Shown here one piece after another: positions 34,236 through 43,549 of a DNA stretch of 64,000 bases. The notes beneath the pieces are model-generated. The model saw only the letters and a list, made by a program, of their open reading frames with translations, searched no databases and was not told the DNA's origin. Position numbers and translations under genes: made by a program. This DNA is from Leyella stercorea DSM 18206 (lineage in GTDB: Bacteria > Bacteroidota > Bacteroidia > Bacteroidales > Bacteroidaceae), in NCBI RefSeq assembly GCF_000235885.1, contig NZ_JH379436.1, positions 20,007 through 84,006 on the forward strand, written 5' to 3'. Each line of letters starts with the position of its first letter. Position 1 is the stretch's first letter.

Positions 34236-34281
34236 AAGTTATTAATTATTATTTATTTAGTTGTTTTTCTCTTCTTTTTTG

Positions 34282-35973
34282 TTATTTACTCACTTTAGAG
34301 CATCTTGCCTCTGCGTTGCGAAGCGCGATATCGTAAGCCTCATAATAATAGGTAATGAACTTACTCCACAATGCATGTTCTGCCAGAGCACGTGCTTTGT
34401 TGCGTATGCGTCCCTGCTTTTGCTTTGTTGCATTGGTGAACTTTTCTACTGCAGCTTTAATGCTGTCCGCTACCTCATTGTAGTTGTAATCTGTGCGGTG
34501 GATAACCTCCACACCATCCTCGATGGTACTTTCCTTGCCAACAACAGTGTTAGCCCAAAGTCCAAAACCTGCAAGATCAGTTGTGATACACGGCACCTTG
34601 AACGCTGTTGCTTCAAGAGGAGTGTATCCCCATGGCTCATAATAAGAAGGATAAACACAGAGGTCGTTGCCCAGGATGGTATCATAATAAGAAAGGTTCA
34701 CAATGCCGTCCTCGCCTGTGAGATAGCACGGAATGAACACCAGCTTTACGCGTTCGCCCTTGGCGTTGTGCATGCCGAGCCAGTTCATCATGCCCAATGC
34801 ACGGTCATTCTGTTGCTCGTTCAGCCAATGAGTGATGACTGGGGTAGGGAGCGGAGTGTCGAATTTCTCACCTTCCTCCATAGCAGCCAAACGCTCTGCC
34901 AAGTCTTCGCGTGCACAATTCACCCATGCTGGCACTTCGATGAAGGCAACTATGTCCTTCTTAAGGTTCTCTGCATTGGTGCGCAGACGATTCATAGCAT
35001 CGATGAAGACATCAATACCCTTGTTGCGCCATTCGTAGCGTCCGCTTGTAGAGATGATGATTGCGTCGTCTTCAATCTCGTCGCCAGAGAGAGCACGTGC
35101 TATGTCGAGCAGACGCTTGCGGGCTGTGGCACGCTTCTTGTCGAAAGTCTTGCCCTGTGGCACAAAGTCATCTTCGAAGCCGTTTGGCAGCACTACGTCT
35201 ACTGGTTTGTCCATAAGTTCCTTGCACTCTGTGGCTGTGATATCGCTCACAGTTGTGAAGCAATCTACATGCAATGCAGTCTGTTTCTCTATCGAGTGTT
35301 TGCTCTCCATATTGAGCTCGGCTGCCATTTGATCACCATTATAAGCTTCCAAGTATTCATAGAGAGGCTTGTTGTTGCCTGCAATGCTGCGTCCGATACT
35401 TGTTGCATGTGTTGTAAAAATCGTTGCTATCTGTGGCAGATGGTCGTTGATATAGAGTGCACCGAGACCTGTCATCCATTCATTGGCATGGTAAATTACC
35501 TTTGCAGACTTTTTATTGCCTCTTATCTCGCTATTATAGAAACTCTCTACAACAAGTGCTGCTGCGTATGAGAACATAGAAGCTTCGTCGTAATCGCCGT
35601 ATGCATGAAGACTATCAACATGGTATTTCTCCCAAAGTTGACCATAAATCATATCCTTTTCTGCGAAATAAGAGTTGAAGTCAACAAGAATAGCTACTGG
35701 AGCGCCTGGTACGTTCCATCTACCAACCTTTACTTTTAAACCTTCTGCTTCAGTTTTCTTTCTCCATGTAGCGAAGAGTTTGTTGTCTTCTGTGAAGTAT
35801 GGGTTGTTTTTTTCTCCCCAACAGTCAGGACCTATGAAAATAAGTTTGTCACCAAGCTGCTCTACAAGCGTCTTGGCTCTCGTAGAAAGTACTGTGTATA
35901 TACCTCCTACTTTATTGCAAACTTCCCAACTTGATTCAAAAATATAGTCTGGAAATAAAATGTCTCTTTTCAT
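34282..35973 (-). CDS. Glycogen synthase, GT3 (eukaryote-like) type
   Basis: A 563-residue glycosyltransferase that resembles fungal and animal glycogen synthases (GT3) more than bacterial GlgA (GT5). Marks include the start FESSWEVCNKVGGIYTVL, FIGPDCWGEKNNPYF, THATSIGRSIAGNN, VLPNGFEDDF, and the acceptor-end segment YPSYYEPWGYTPLEATAF. GT3 enzymes use UDP-glucose in eukaryotes. The donor here is not known. It lies upstream of glgP in one operon. A -7 box (TATTTTTG, minus strand, 35994-36001) precedes it. Confidence 0.92.
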   Translation of the reverse strand: MKRDILFPDYIFESSWEVCNKVGGIYTVLSTRAKTLVEQLGDKLIFIGPDCWGEKNNPYFTEDNKLFATWRKKTEAEGLKVKVGRWNVPGAPVAILVDFNSYFAEKDMIYGQLWEKYHVDSLHAYGDYDEASMFSYAAALVVESFYNSEIRGNKKSAKVIYHANEWMTGLGALYINDHLPQIATIFTTHATSIGRSIAGNNKPLYEYLEAYNGDQMAAELNMESKHSIEKQTALHVDCFTTVSDITATECKELMDKPVDVVLPNGFEDDFVPQGKTFDKKRATARKRLLDIARALSGDEIEDDAIIISTSGRYEWRNKGIDVFIDAMNRLRTNAENLKKDIVAFIEVPAWVNCAREDLAERLAAMEEGEKFDTPLPTPVITHWLNEQQNDRALGMMNWLGMHNAKGERVKLVFIPCYLTGEDGIVNLSYYDTILGNDLCVYPSYYEPWGYTPLEATAFKVPCITTDLAGFGLWANTVVGKESTIEDGVEVIHRTDYNYNEVADSIKAAVEKFTNATKQKQGRIRNKARALAEHALWSKFITYYYEAYDIALRNAEARCSKVSK

Positions 35974-35993
35974 AAAAAGTTTAATGTTGCGTG

Positions 35994-36001
35994 CAAAAAT
36001 A
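35994..36001 (-). promoter_or_regulatory. Promoter -7 box of the glycogen operon
   Basis: Minus-strand TATTTTTG followed by CA, 20 bp before the synthase ATG. Confidence 0.5.
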
Positions 36002-36077
36002 ACATTTAAAAGGTAAATAAACGATTATTGACACATTTTTTTTTCGTAAAATAGCCTTATTCTTGATATAAATTCCC

Positions 36078-36085
36078 TATTTTTG
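36078..36085 (+). promoter_or_regulatory. -7 box of the 140-residue secreted protein gene
   Basis: TATTTTTG followed by CA, with a leader of about 60 nt before the ATG at 36153. Confidence 0.45.
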
Positions 36086-36152
36086 CATGGACATTACAGC
36101 ATAACAAGTTGTCATACAAAGAACATAATGATATAACCAATACTTAAATAAT

Positions 36153-36575
36153 ATGAAAAAGGTACCCTTTCTTCTCTTCTTCTTTCTTGTATCTCTAAAA
36201 ATAATGTCACAAACAGACAAAGTGTTCAATGCTCGTATCTGTAATGACGAATATCAAGTCTACATGCATATAAATCTCTATCAAAATAACATTGTTGTAC
36301 CTGGTCAAGAACTTTTTGGTGAGACACCAGGCTACTTTGGTGCTATGCGCGATCCACGCAAATGGTTAATTACTTCTGCAAAGATAGAAGATAAACATAC
36401 TGCTACGCTTGAGATAACAAACGACTATGGTTCTGAAGATTTGACTGCCACACTTATATTTAACCCCAAAGACGGTTCTTATGTACTAAAGCAAAAGAGT
36501 GGTAGTCGCATGAAAATTGTCGTCAATCGTAAATGGTTAAAGTTGCCAGTAGAACTAAAATTTGTTGTTGAATAG
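36153..36575 (+). CDS. Secreted protein of unknown function
   Basis: A 140-residue protein with a signal peptide (KKVPFLLFFFLVSLKIMSQ, cleavage near residue 19). The mature part is beta-rich (VYMHINLYQNNIVVPGQELFG, ATLEITNDYG, ATLIFNPKDG) and has no motif I recognise. It is divergent from the glycogen synthase gene and convergent with the DUF1846 gene. Location is probably periplasm or cell surface. Confidence 0.7.
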   Translation: MKKVPFLLFFFLVSLKIMSQTDKVFNARICNDEYQVYMHINLYQNNIVVPGQELFGETPGYFGAMRDPRKWLITSAKIEDKHTATLEITNDYGSEDLTATLIFNPKDGSYVLKQKSGSRMKIVVNRKWLKLPVELKFVVE

Positions 36576-36577
36576 AA

Positions 36578-36618
36578 ACGTCCGGTTTGTAATTGGGAGA
36601 ATATTACAAACCGGACGT
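36578..36618. terminator. Bidirectional terminator, perfect 15-bp stem
   Basis: ACGTCCGGTTTGTAA (36578-36592) pairs with TTACAAACCGGACGT (36604-36618) around an 11-nt loop, between two convergent genes. T-runs are weak on both sides. Confidence 0.7.
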
Positions 36619-36640
36619 AGTTGTATATAAATCTAAATAT

Positions 36641-38113
36641 CTATTGAACCTGCTTCTTTTGCACAGGTTCACATGTAAGTCCAATGCCCAATTTCTTGAA
36701 AATCTTTCTGTCCACTTCGCTAAGCATAACCGTGCAATGAACCTGACAGCCACGCAGCTTAGGCAATTGTTCCAATGCCTTGCGACAGTTCTCGTCGTTC
36801 TCAGAGAGTACAGAGAGCGCCACGAGCACCTCATCGGTATGCAGACGCGGGTTGTGACCGCCAAGATAATTGGTCTTGGTGTACTGTATCGGTTCGATCA
36901 TCGACTGCGGAATGAGCTTTGTTGTGTGGTCGATTCCGGCAAGATGCTTCGTCACGTTAAGCAGAAGAGCGGCGCTACAGCCCAACAGCGGGCTTGAATT
37001 GCCAGTGATGATTGTGCCGTCCTCAAGTTCGATAGCTGACGATGTGTGTCCTGTACGCTTCAGGCACTCGCGTGCTGCAACGGTGGTGCGACGGAAGTCG
37101 GTTGTTATCTTCGCCTGGTTGAACAGCATCTGTATCTTGCTGATTTCTCCTTCGTTGCATGCGCCGAGAGCCAGCTTATTTGTAGCCTCATAGTAACGGC
37201 GAATAATCTCGTTCTTCGATGCCTCGCAGCAAACCTTGTCGTCGCTGATGCAGAAGCCTACCATGTTCACGCCCATGTCTGTCGGCGACTTGTATGGATT
37301 CTCGCCGTAGATGCCTTCGAAGAGAGCGTTCAATACGGGGAAAATCTCGATGTCGCGGTTATAGTTCACCGCAATCTTGTTGTAAGCCTCAAGATGGAAT
37401 GGGTCAATCATGTTGACGTCGTTAAGGTCTGCCGTTGCTGCCTCGTATGCGATGTTCACCGGATGCTTCAATGGAAGGTTCCAAACCGGGAATGTCTCAA
37501 ACTTTGCATAGCCCGCTCTTACGCCGTGCTTGTTCTCGTTATAGAGCTGGCTAAGACATACAGCCATCTTGCCGCTGCCCGGGCCCGGTGCGGTCACGAT
37601 AACCAGCGGACGCTCGGTCTTTACGTAGTCGTTCTTTCCGAAGCCGTTGTCTGAAGCGATGAGCTTGACGTCATGCGGGTAGCCCTCAATAAGGTAGTGG
37701 CAGTAGGTCTTGATGTTGCTGCGCTCAAGACGCTGCTTGAAGGCGATTGCGGCGGGCTGTCCGTTGTAATGAGTGATGACAACCGAACCGACCATAAAGC
37801 CACGGTTCTGGAACTCGCTGCGCAAACGTAGCACATCCTCGTCGTAGGTGATGCCAAGGTCGGCGCGCTTCTTGTTCTTCTCAATGTCGGCAGCACTAAT
37901 GACAATCACTATCTCTATGCTGTCACTTATCTTCTGAAACATGCGCAACTTGCTGTCGGGCTGAAAACCCGGCAGCACGCGGCTTGCATGATGGTCGTCG
38001 AAAAGTTTGCCACCAAGTTCGAGGTACAATTTTCCATCAAACTGCGAAATTCTCTCCTTGATGTGCTCCGACTGAATGTTCTGATACTTCTCGTTATCAA
38101 ATCCGATGTTCAT
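36641..38113 (-). CDS. DUF1846 protein
   Basis: A 490-residue DUF1846 protein of unknown biochemical role. The family start is GFDNEKYQNIQSEHIKERI. A glycine-rich loop VTAPGPGSGKMAVCLSQLY near residue 175 could bind nucleotide, and KRADLGITYDEDVLRLR and NMVGFCISDD are family blocks. It is cytoplasmic. It begins 6 bp after rfbB, so it is probably translated from the rfb message, but no role in dTDP-rhamnose synthesis is known. Confidence 0.88.
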   Translation of the reverse strand: MNIGFDNEKYQNIQSEHIKERISQFDGKLYLELGGKLFDDHHASRVLPGFQPDSKLRMFQKISDSIEIVIVISAADIEKNKKRADLGITYDEDVLRLRSEFQNRGFMVGSVVITHYNGQPAAIAFKQRLERSNIKTYCHYLIEGYPHDVKLIASDNGFGKNDYVKTERPLVIVTAPGPGSGKMAVCLSQLYNENKHGVRAGYAKFETFPVWNLPLKHPVNIAYEAATADLNDVNMIDPFHLEAYNKIAVNYNRDIEIFPVLNALFEGIYGENPYKSPTDMGVNMVGFCISDDKVCCEASKNEIIRRYYEATNKLALGACNEGEISKIQMLFNQAKITTDFRRTTVAARECLKRTGHTSSAIELEDGTIITGNSSPLLGCSAALLLNVTKHLAGIDHTTKLIPQSMIEPIQYTKTNYLGGHNPRLHTDEVLVALSVLSENDENCRKALEQLPKLRGCQVHCTVMLSEVDRKIFKKLGIGLTCEPVQKKQVQ

Positions 38114-38119
38114 AATTGC

Positions 38120-39250
38120 TTATCTATTCTTATACATTGACTCGTAATAGTTCTGATAATCGCCAGACGTCACGTTGTCCATCCACTCCTGATTGTCAAG
38201 ATACCAGCGCACGGTCTTCTCAATGCCTTCCTCAAACTGCAAGCTCGGCTCCCAACCGAGTTCCTTCTGCAATTTGCGAGAGTCGATAGCGTAGCGCATA
38301 TCGTGACCCATACGGTCGGTAACATGAGTGATAAGGTTGAGGTCTTCACCTTCCTTACGACCGAGCAGACGGTCGACGGTGTTGATGAGGACGTGGATGA
38401 TGTCGATGTTCTTCCACTCGTTGAAACCGCCGATATTATATGTGTCAGCCACCTTGCCCTTATGGAAGATAAGGTCGATAGCGCGAGCGTGGTCTTCTAC
38501 GTACAACCAGTCGCGTACGTTCAGACCCTCGCCGTATACCGGCAGCGGCTTGCGATGACGGATGTTGTTGATGAAGAGCGGGATGAGCTTCTCCGGGAAC
38601 TGGTACGGGCCATAGTTGTTGGAGCAGTTGGTCACGATAGTCGGCATTCCGTATGTGTCGTGGAAAGCGCGTACAAAGTGGTCGCTGCTTGCCTTTGCGG
38701 CAGAGTAGGGCGAGTGGGGGTTATACTTGGTCGTCTCAAGGAAGAACTCTGTGCCGTAAGCATGGTGGTGAGCAGAAGATGCTTTTGTTGTGAACGGCGA
38801 CTCAATACCTTCCGGGTTTGTAAGTTCGAGCGCACCATAAACCTCATCTGTAGAGATGTGATAGAAGCGCTTGCCTTCGTACTTCTCAGGAAGGCTCTCC
38901 CAATATATCTTCGCAGCCTGAAGCAACGACAATGTGCCCATCACGTTAGTGCGTGCGAAGGTGAACGGATCCTTGATAGAGCGGTCTACGTGGCTTTCAG
39001 CAGCAAGGTGGATAATACCATCTACCTTGTGCTTCTTCATGAGTTCGAGAACCATCTCGAAGTCGCAGATGTCGCCCTTAACGAATGTGTAATTCTCCTT
39101 GTCCTCGATATCCTTCAGGTTGGCAAGATTGCCAGCATATGTAAGTTTGTCAAGGTTTATTATGTTATACTCTGGATACTTGTTGACAAAAAGTCGAACA
39201 ACATGTGAACCGATAAACCCGGCACCACCAGTGATAATTATATTCTTCAT
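38120..39250 (-). CDS. rfbB: dTDP-glucose 4,6-dehydratase
   Basis: A 376-residue extended SDR that makes dTDP-4-keto-6-deoxyglucose, the second step of dTDP-rhamnose synthesis. Rossmann loop GGAGFIGSHVVRLF at the N-terminus, HISTDEVYG with the active-site Thr-Asp-Glu, and the catalytic Tyr/Lys in PHSPYSAAKASSDH. Length is slightly above the usual 350. It is the third gene of rfbC-rfbD-rfbB, 28 bp after rfbD. Confidence 0.96.
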   Translation of the reverse strand: MKNIIITGGAGFIGSHVVRLFVNKYPEYNIINLDKLTYAGNLANLKDIEDKENYTFVKGDICDFEMVLELMKKHKVDGIIHLAAESHVDRSIKDPFTFARTNVMGTLSLLQAAKIYWESLPEKYEGKRFYHISTDEVYGALELTNPEGIESPFTTKASSAHHHAYGTEFFLETTKYNPHSPYSAAKASSDHFVRAFHDTYGMPTIVTNCSNNYGPYQFPEKLIPLFINNIRHRKPLPVYGEGLNVRDWLYVEDHARAIDLIFHKGKVADTYNIGGFNEWKNIDIIHVLINTVDRLLGRKEGEDLNLITHVTDRMGHDMRYAIDSRKLQKELGWEPSLQFEEGIEKTVRWYLDNQEWMDNVTSGDYQNYYESMYKNR

Positions 39251-39278
39251 AATATATAATAATTTATTAGTGTAATAT

Positions 39279-40157
39279 TTAGTTGTTATTAACCTCTGCG
39301 AGTTGCTTGATGCAAACTTTCAGCGAGTCTGTCCAATATGGAACTTTTACGCCAAATGTATTTTTTAGTTTCGACTTGTCGAGCACAGAGAAGTGCGGAC
39401 GCTTTACCAGACTCGGGAACTCCTCGCTGTAGCAAGGCTGGATGTCGCAAGTGTTGCCAGAAAGTTCGCATATAACCTTCGCAAAGTCGAACCATGAGCA
39501 TACACCTTCGTTAGAGAAGTGGTAGATGCCTGTCTTGTCAAGTTGTTCTGTTTCGATTATATGTGAGATGATGTCGGCAAGGTCTCCCGCAAATGTCGGA
39601 GTACCTACCTGGTCGAACACGACCTTAAGAGAGTCCTTTGTAGAAGTGAGCATTTGCATCGTCTTCACGAAGTTCTTGCCCCACTGCGAGTAGAGCCACG
39701 CAGTGCGTATAATGATATGTTTGCATCCGGTTGCTGCAATTGCCTTCTCGCCTGCGAGTTTTGTCTTGCCATAGATGCCGAGCGGGTTTGTCTCCCAATC
39801 CTCACGGCACGGCACGTTGCGGTCGCCCTGAAATACATAGTCGGTGCTCACGTGTATCAGCGTACCGTCTACTTCCTTCATAGCAGTGGCAAGATTGCCC
39901 GCAGCCGTATTGTTAAGCAGATTGGCAAAGTCGTAGTCGCTTTCGGCTTTGTCTACGTTGGTGTAGGCTGCACAGTTGACAATAATGCTTACGCTGCGTT
40001 CCTTTACCATCGCGCGGATGGCGTCAAGATTGGTGATGTCGAGTTGCTCGTAGCCATCTGCTACATCTGTGAAGACATAGTGATGATTGCTACCAAGTGC
40101 CACACGCTGCATTTCGTGTCCAAGTTGTCCGTTGGCACCAGTTACTAATATGTTCAT
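39279..40157 (-). CDS. rfbD: dTDP-4-dehydrorhamnose reductase
   Basis: A 292-residue SDR that reduces dTDP-4-keto-rhamnose to dTDP-rhamnose with NAD(P)H. VTGANGQLGHEMQRVAL is the cofactor loop, HVSTDYVFQG and the catalytic YGKTKLAGE pair follow, and RTAWLYSQWGKNF is a family segment. It lies 12 bp after rfbC. Confidence 0.96.
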   Translation of the reverse strand: MNILVTGANGQLGHEMQRVALGSNHHYVFTDVADGYEQLDITNLDAIRAMVKERSVSIIVNCAAYTNVDKAESDYDFANLLNNTAAGNLATAMKEVDGTLIHVSTDYVFQGDRNVPCREDWETNPLGIYGKTKLAGEKAIAATGCKHIIIRTAWLYSQWGKNFVKTMQMLTSTKDSLKVVFDQVGTPTFAGDLADIISHIIETEQLDKTGIYHFSNEGVCSWFDFAKVICELSGNTCDIQPCYSEEFPSLVKRPHFSVLDKSKLKNTFGVKVPYWTDSLKVCIKQLAEVNNN

Positions 40158-40169
40158 ACTTTTGGATGT

Positions 40170-40724
40170 TTAAAAAGTAAATGGAGAATCGAAATCTTTT
40201 AATAGCGCATGCTTTGTGTCCTTCTCGCTTAAGATAGCTTTGTCGGTAGGTATTCGCCAATCGATACCCAACGATTTGTCGAGAATAGATATGCCACCAT
40301 CGGTCTCTGGATGGTAGAAATTATCGCATTTGTATTGGAATACAGCAGTCTCACTCAATACTGCGAAGCCGTGCGCAAAACCTTTGGGTATAAAGAACTG
40401 ACGATGGTTGTCTTCTGTCAGTTCTACAGCCACATGTTTACCATATGTCGGCGAACCTTTTCTAATGTCTACAGCAACATCAAGAACAGCACCTTTAACG
40501 CATCTTACGAGTTTGCTCTGTGTGTAAGGCGGACGTTGGAAGTGAAGACCACGCATTACGCCATATGACGACATACTTTCGTTGTCCTGACAGAACTCTA
40601 TGTGTCCTATCTTCTCGTCAAATTCTCGCTGTGAAAAACTCTCAAAGAAATATCCTCGAGCATCTTTGAAAATACGTGGCTCAATAATAACCACTCCTTC
40701 AATATCGGTTTTAATTACTTCCAT
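40170..40724 (-). CDS. rfbC: dTDP-4-dehydrorhamnose 3,5-epimerase
   Basis: A 184-residue cupin-fold epimerase. Signature pieces: DARGYFFESFSQREFDEKIG, MRGLHFQRPPYTQSKLVRC with the catalytic His, FFIPKGFAHGFAVLSE, and the C-terminal Asp-rich DWRIPTDKAILSEKD. The frame extends to 40754, but a promoter (40744-40751) lies in that stretch, so the ATG at 40724 is taken. It is the first gene of the operon. No rfbA (glucose-1-phosphate thymidylyltransferase) is in the window. Confidence 0.95.
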   Translation of the reverse strand: MEVIKTDIEGVVIIEPRIFKDARGYFFESFSQREFDEKIGHIEFCQDNESMSSYGVMRGLHFQRPPYTQSKLVRCVKGAVLDVAVDIRKGSPTYGKHVAVELTEDNHRQFFIPKGFAHGFAVLSETAVFQYKCDNFYHPETDGGISILDKSLGIDWRIPTDKAILSEKDTKHALLKDFDSPFTF

Positions 40725-40743
40725 ATCAGTGTTATTGTTTTTG

Positions 40744-40751
40744 CAAAGGTA
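40744..40751 (-). promoter_or_regulatory. rfb operon promoter -7 box
   Basis: Minus-strand TACCTTTG followed by CA, a strong match, 19 bp before the rfbC ATG. Confidence 0.7.
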
Positions 40752-40913
40752 CATATTTTTTTATTTATGGCGTGGCTTATCATCATAAATTGCTTACTAA
40801 AAAAGGTAAAAGCCTATTAATGTGTGGTAAAGATGCTTGGGAAATTTCTCTATTAGAAATATAAATGGTAATTTCGCTTCAATCTATTCAAGTCCTGAAA
40901 ACGAATTTTATTT

Positions 40914-41753
40914 ATGAAAAAGATACTTTTTACTCTGTTTTTAGTGTTTTCGACATTGCACATGTCGGCTTATGATTTCCTTCGCCCCGTGAAAGATTCT
41001 ATTCCTAATGGCTATAATTTTTGGGTTTACACCCCTGTCGATTATTTCTATACGCAGGAGCAAACTCCAGTAATCATATTCTTACATGGAGCAAGTCTCT
41101 GTGGTCGTAATCTTGACAGGGTACGTCGTTATGGTCCGCTCGATGCAATAGTGAAAGGTCGCGATATCGATGCGCTTACAATTGTGCCACAAAACCCTGG
41201 TGGTGCATGGAATCCGAAGAAGGTAATGGACGTGTTCGACTGGGTGAAACGCAACTATCCGTGTGACACAACCCGTGTATATGTACTTGGTATGAGTCTT
41301 GGTGGTTATGGCACAATGGATGTTTGTGGCACTTATCCGGATCGCATTGCTGCCGGAATGGCATTATGTGGTGGCACAACATTAAAAGATGTCAGCGGAT
41401 TGGGGGAACTGCCTTTTTGGATAATACACGGTACAGCTGACCGTGCCGTACCCGTGAAGCAATCGAAGGTTGTCGTAGAAAAGCTAAAGAATAGTGGCAA
41501 CGACACTCGTTTGCTTTACGATTGGTGGCAGGGAGCAAACCATGGAGCACCTGCACGTCTGTTCTATCTGCGAAAGACTTATGAATGGCTATTCTCGCAT
41601 AGTCTGCTTGACAGAGAACGCCCGGTAAATAGAGACATAAGCATTCGTTACGAAGACTTACGAAGAGTGTACAATGACATAAAGCGAGGTGCAAATAATC
41701 TTGAAGTGATTGATGGACCAAGTGTTATAAAGTCTGATGGTTCAGAGTATTAA
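40914..41753 (+). CDS. Secreted alpha/beta hydrolase (esterase-like)
   Basis: A 279-residue hydrolase with a signal peptide (cleavage near residue 19). The nucleophile elbow GMSLGGYG places Ser128. Asp176 (HGTADRAVP) and His210 (WQGANHGAP) complete a likely triad. FLHGAS (57-61 region) supplies the oxyanion turn. It looks like the phospholipase/carboxylesterase or PHB-depolymerase-like esterases that Bacteroidales export. The substrate is unknown. A C-terminal tail of about 50 residues follows the fold. It is divergent from rfbC. Confidence 0.82.
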   Translation: MKKILFTLFLVFSTLHMSAYDFLRPVKDSIPNGYNFWVYTPVDYFYTQEQTPVIIFLHGASLCGRNLDRVRRYGPLDAIVKGRDIDALTIVPQNPGGAWNPKKVMDVFDWVKRNYPCDTTRVYVLGMSLGGYGTMDVCGTYPDRIAAGMALCGGTTLKDVSGLGELPFWIIHGTADRAVPVKQSKVVVEKLKNSGNDTRLLYDWWQGANHGAPARLFYLRKTYEWLFSHSLLDRERPVNRDISIRYEDLRRVYNDIKRGANNLEVIDGPSVIKSDGSEY

Positions 41754-41775
41754 AGTCGATAGTGATATTAAATAT

Positions 41776-41818
41776 AATAGGAGATTATAGCTGATACTAT
41801 AATCTCCTATTCTTTTTT
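41776..41818. terminator. Bidirectional terminator, perfect 15-bp stem
   Basis: AATAGGAGATTATAG (41776-41790) pairs with CTATAATCTCCTATT (41797-41811), followed by CTTTTTT. It ends the hydrolase gene and abuts the galE stop. Confidence 0.88.
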
Positions 41819-42854
41819 ACATTATGCCATCTTCGCGAAGCTTTAGCTGCCACTTCCATGCTGAAGCGAGCACTTCGCTGAGGTTTGATTCTGCCTTCCA
41901 GCCCAATACCTTGTTTGCTTTTGAACAGTCGCCCCAAATCTTCTCGATATCACCTTCGCGGCGTGGACCGTACTTCCAGTTCAGCTTCACGCCAGTAGCC
42001 TTCTCAAATGTCTCTACGATTTCGAGTGTTGAGTTGCCATTGCCTGTGCCGATGTTGAAGTATTCAATAGGTTCAGTCTCCTTATCAAGCACACGAGCCA
42101 TAGCTGCAACGTGAGCCTTAGCGAGATCTACTACATAAATATAGTCGCGAATGCAAGTGCCGTCAGGAGTATTATAATCGTTGCCAAATATGGTAAGTTC
42201 CTTACGGATACCGATAGCTGTCTGAGTTACGAAAGGAATCAGGTTGTTTGGAACACCATTTGGCAACTCGCCGATTTCTGTAGATGGGTGAGCACCTATC
42301 GGGTTGAAGTATCTGAGAACGATGCTCTTGATAGCAGCACCACTATGGATATAGTCAGCAATAATCTGCTCGTTTATTTCTTTTGTATTGCCATAAGGCG
42401 ATGTTGCCTTCTGGTGAGGAGCATCCTCAGTAACGGGGAGGTTCTCAGGCTTCGGCTGACCATATACAGTGCAGCTTGAAGAGAAGATGATGCCCTTCAC
42501 GTTGTGTTTTGGCATAAGTTCGAGTAGGTTAACGAGCGATACGATATTGTTGCGATAGTATAGCAAAGGTTTCTGTACGCTTTCACCAACAGCCTTAGAA
42601 GCAGCGAAGTGGATGATACCTTGGATGTCCGGATACTTCTCGAATACAGCTTCTGTAGCCGCCTTGTCGCGAAGGTCTACCTGCTCGAATGCAGGGCGAA
42701 CGCCAGTTATCTTCTCAATGCCGTCAAGAACCTCAATCTTTGAATTGGAGAGGTCGTCAACAATTACTACTTTGTAACCTGCTTCAATGAGCTCTACTGT
42801 TGTATGCGAACCGATAAAGCCTGTACCGCCAGTTACCAAAATTGTTTGTTTCAT
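41817..42854 (-). CDS. galE: UDP-glucose 4-epimerase
   Basis: A 345-residue extended SDR that interconverts UDP-glucose and UDP-galactose. NAD loop GGTGFIGSHTTVELI, FSSSCTVYG, and catalytic Tyr/Lys in YGNTKEINEQI. GTGNGNSTLEI near the end and LGWKAESNL are typical. It is not in the galactose operon at 55-59 kb. A weak -7 box (minus-strand TAATTTTG, 42930-42937) lies upstream. Confidence 0.96.
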   Translation of the reverse strand: MKQTILVTGGTGFIGSHTTVELIEAGYKVVIVDDLSNSKIEVLDGIEKITGVRPAFEQVDLRDKAATEAVFEKYPDIQGIIHFAASKAVGESVQKPLLYYRNNIVSLVNLLELMPKHNVKGIIFSSSCTVYGQPKPENLPVTEDAPHQKATSPYGNTKEINEQIIADYIHSGAAIKSIVLRYFNPIGAHPSTEIGELPNGVPNNLIPFVTQTAIGIRKELTIFGNDYNTPDGTCIRDYIYVVDLAKAHVAAMARVLDKETEPIEYFNIGTGNGNSTLEIVETFEKATGVKLNWKYGPRREGDIEKIWGDCSKANKVLGWKAESNLSEVLASAWKWQLKLREDGIM

Positions 42855-43011
42855 AATACTAAGATAAGTTTTATAGTCTATTAATTATAATATTCGTATA
42901 AAAAGCATGTAGAACACTTTATATTACTACAAAATTAATATTATAATTCGTAATGGCAAATAAAACACAGATATTTTTCTGTAATTTGTTTGCGTTGTTA
43001 ATAAAAAGGTG

Positions 43012-43019
43012 TATATTTG
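43012..43019 (+). promoter_or_regulatory. Promoter -7 box of the pflA cluster
   Basis: TATATTTG followed by C, with TTGTTTGCG about 20 bp upstream as a possible -33 box. Confidence 0.55.
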
Positions 43020-43081
43020 CAGATGATTGAATGCACATCGTAAAGTGAAACTAACTTCATTTAATTCCAACTGCATTATCA

Positions 43082-43549
43082 ATGAATAATAATCTAAACA
43101 AAAGCGAAATGGAAAAAGCAACCGAACAAACAACACAGCAAATTGAACGCTTTCTGAAAAAGATTGCACAGAAATTCCCTCCATGTGAAGACTCTTCAGT
43201 CGTGACAGATATTCATGTACGTGTCTCTCAAGGGAGTGGAGAAATGTTGGCGTTTGACGATGATGATAATGAAGTGACACGTTGTGTCGTAGAACAATGG
43301 ATAAACAATAACGACGAGGACTTTTATAATGGCGTAGAGCAGACCCTCATATCTACATTCTCAGCATTGTCTACCATCGCTGATAGTTTGGGCATACTTA
43401 AGCCCTATAGCTTTGTTCTTGAGAATGACGACAAAGACACTATAGCAGAGTTATACATCGCTGACGATGATACTGTGATTATTGGAAAGGATCTTATGGA
43501 AGGACTCGACTCCGACTTGAATTTATTCTTAGAAAAGCTTTTAGGATAA
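43082..43549 (+). CDS. Conserved acidic protein of unknown function
   Basis: A 155-residue, acidic, cytoplasmic protein. It has no recognised domain. Asp/Glu runs at about 59-62 (DDDD) and near the C-terminus stand out, with FYNGVEQTLISTFSALS in between. The stop codon abuts the pflA ATG, so the two are translated in step. A second ATG at codon 10 is possible. Linkage to a glycyl-radical activase is suggestive only. Confidence 0.65.
   Translation: MNNNLNKSEMEKATEQTTQQIERFLKKIAQKFPPCEDSSVVTDIHVRVSQGSGEMLAFDDDDNEVTRCVVEQWINNNDEDFYNGVEQTLISTFSALSTIADSLGILKPYSFVLENDDKDTIAELYIADDDTVIIGKDLMEGLDSDLNLFLEKLLG

Noticed and set aside
34261..35571. Plus-strand frame of 436 residues antisense to the glycogen synthase gene
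   Set aside because: The translation is Cys-rich and without domains, and the opposite strand encodes a full conserved enzyme.
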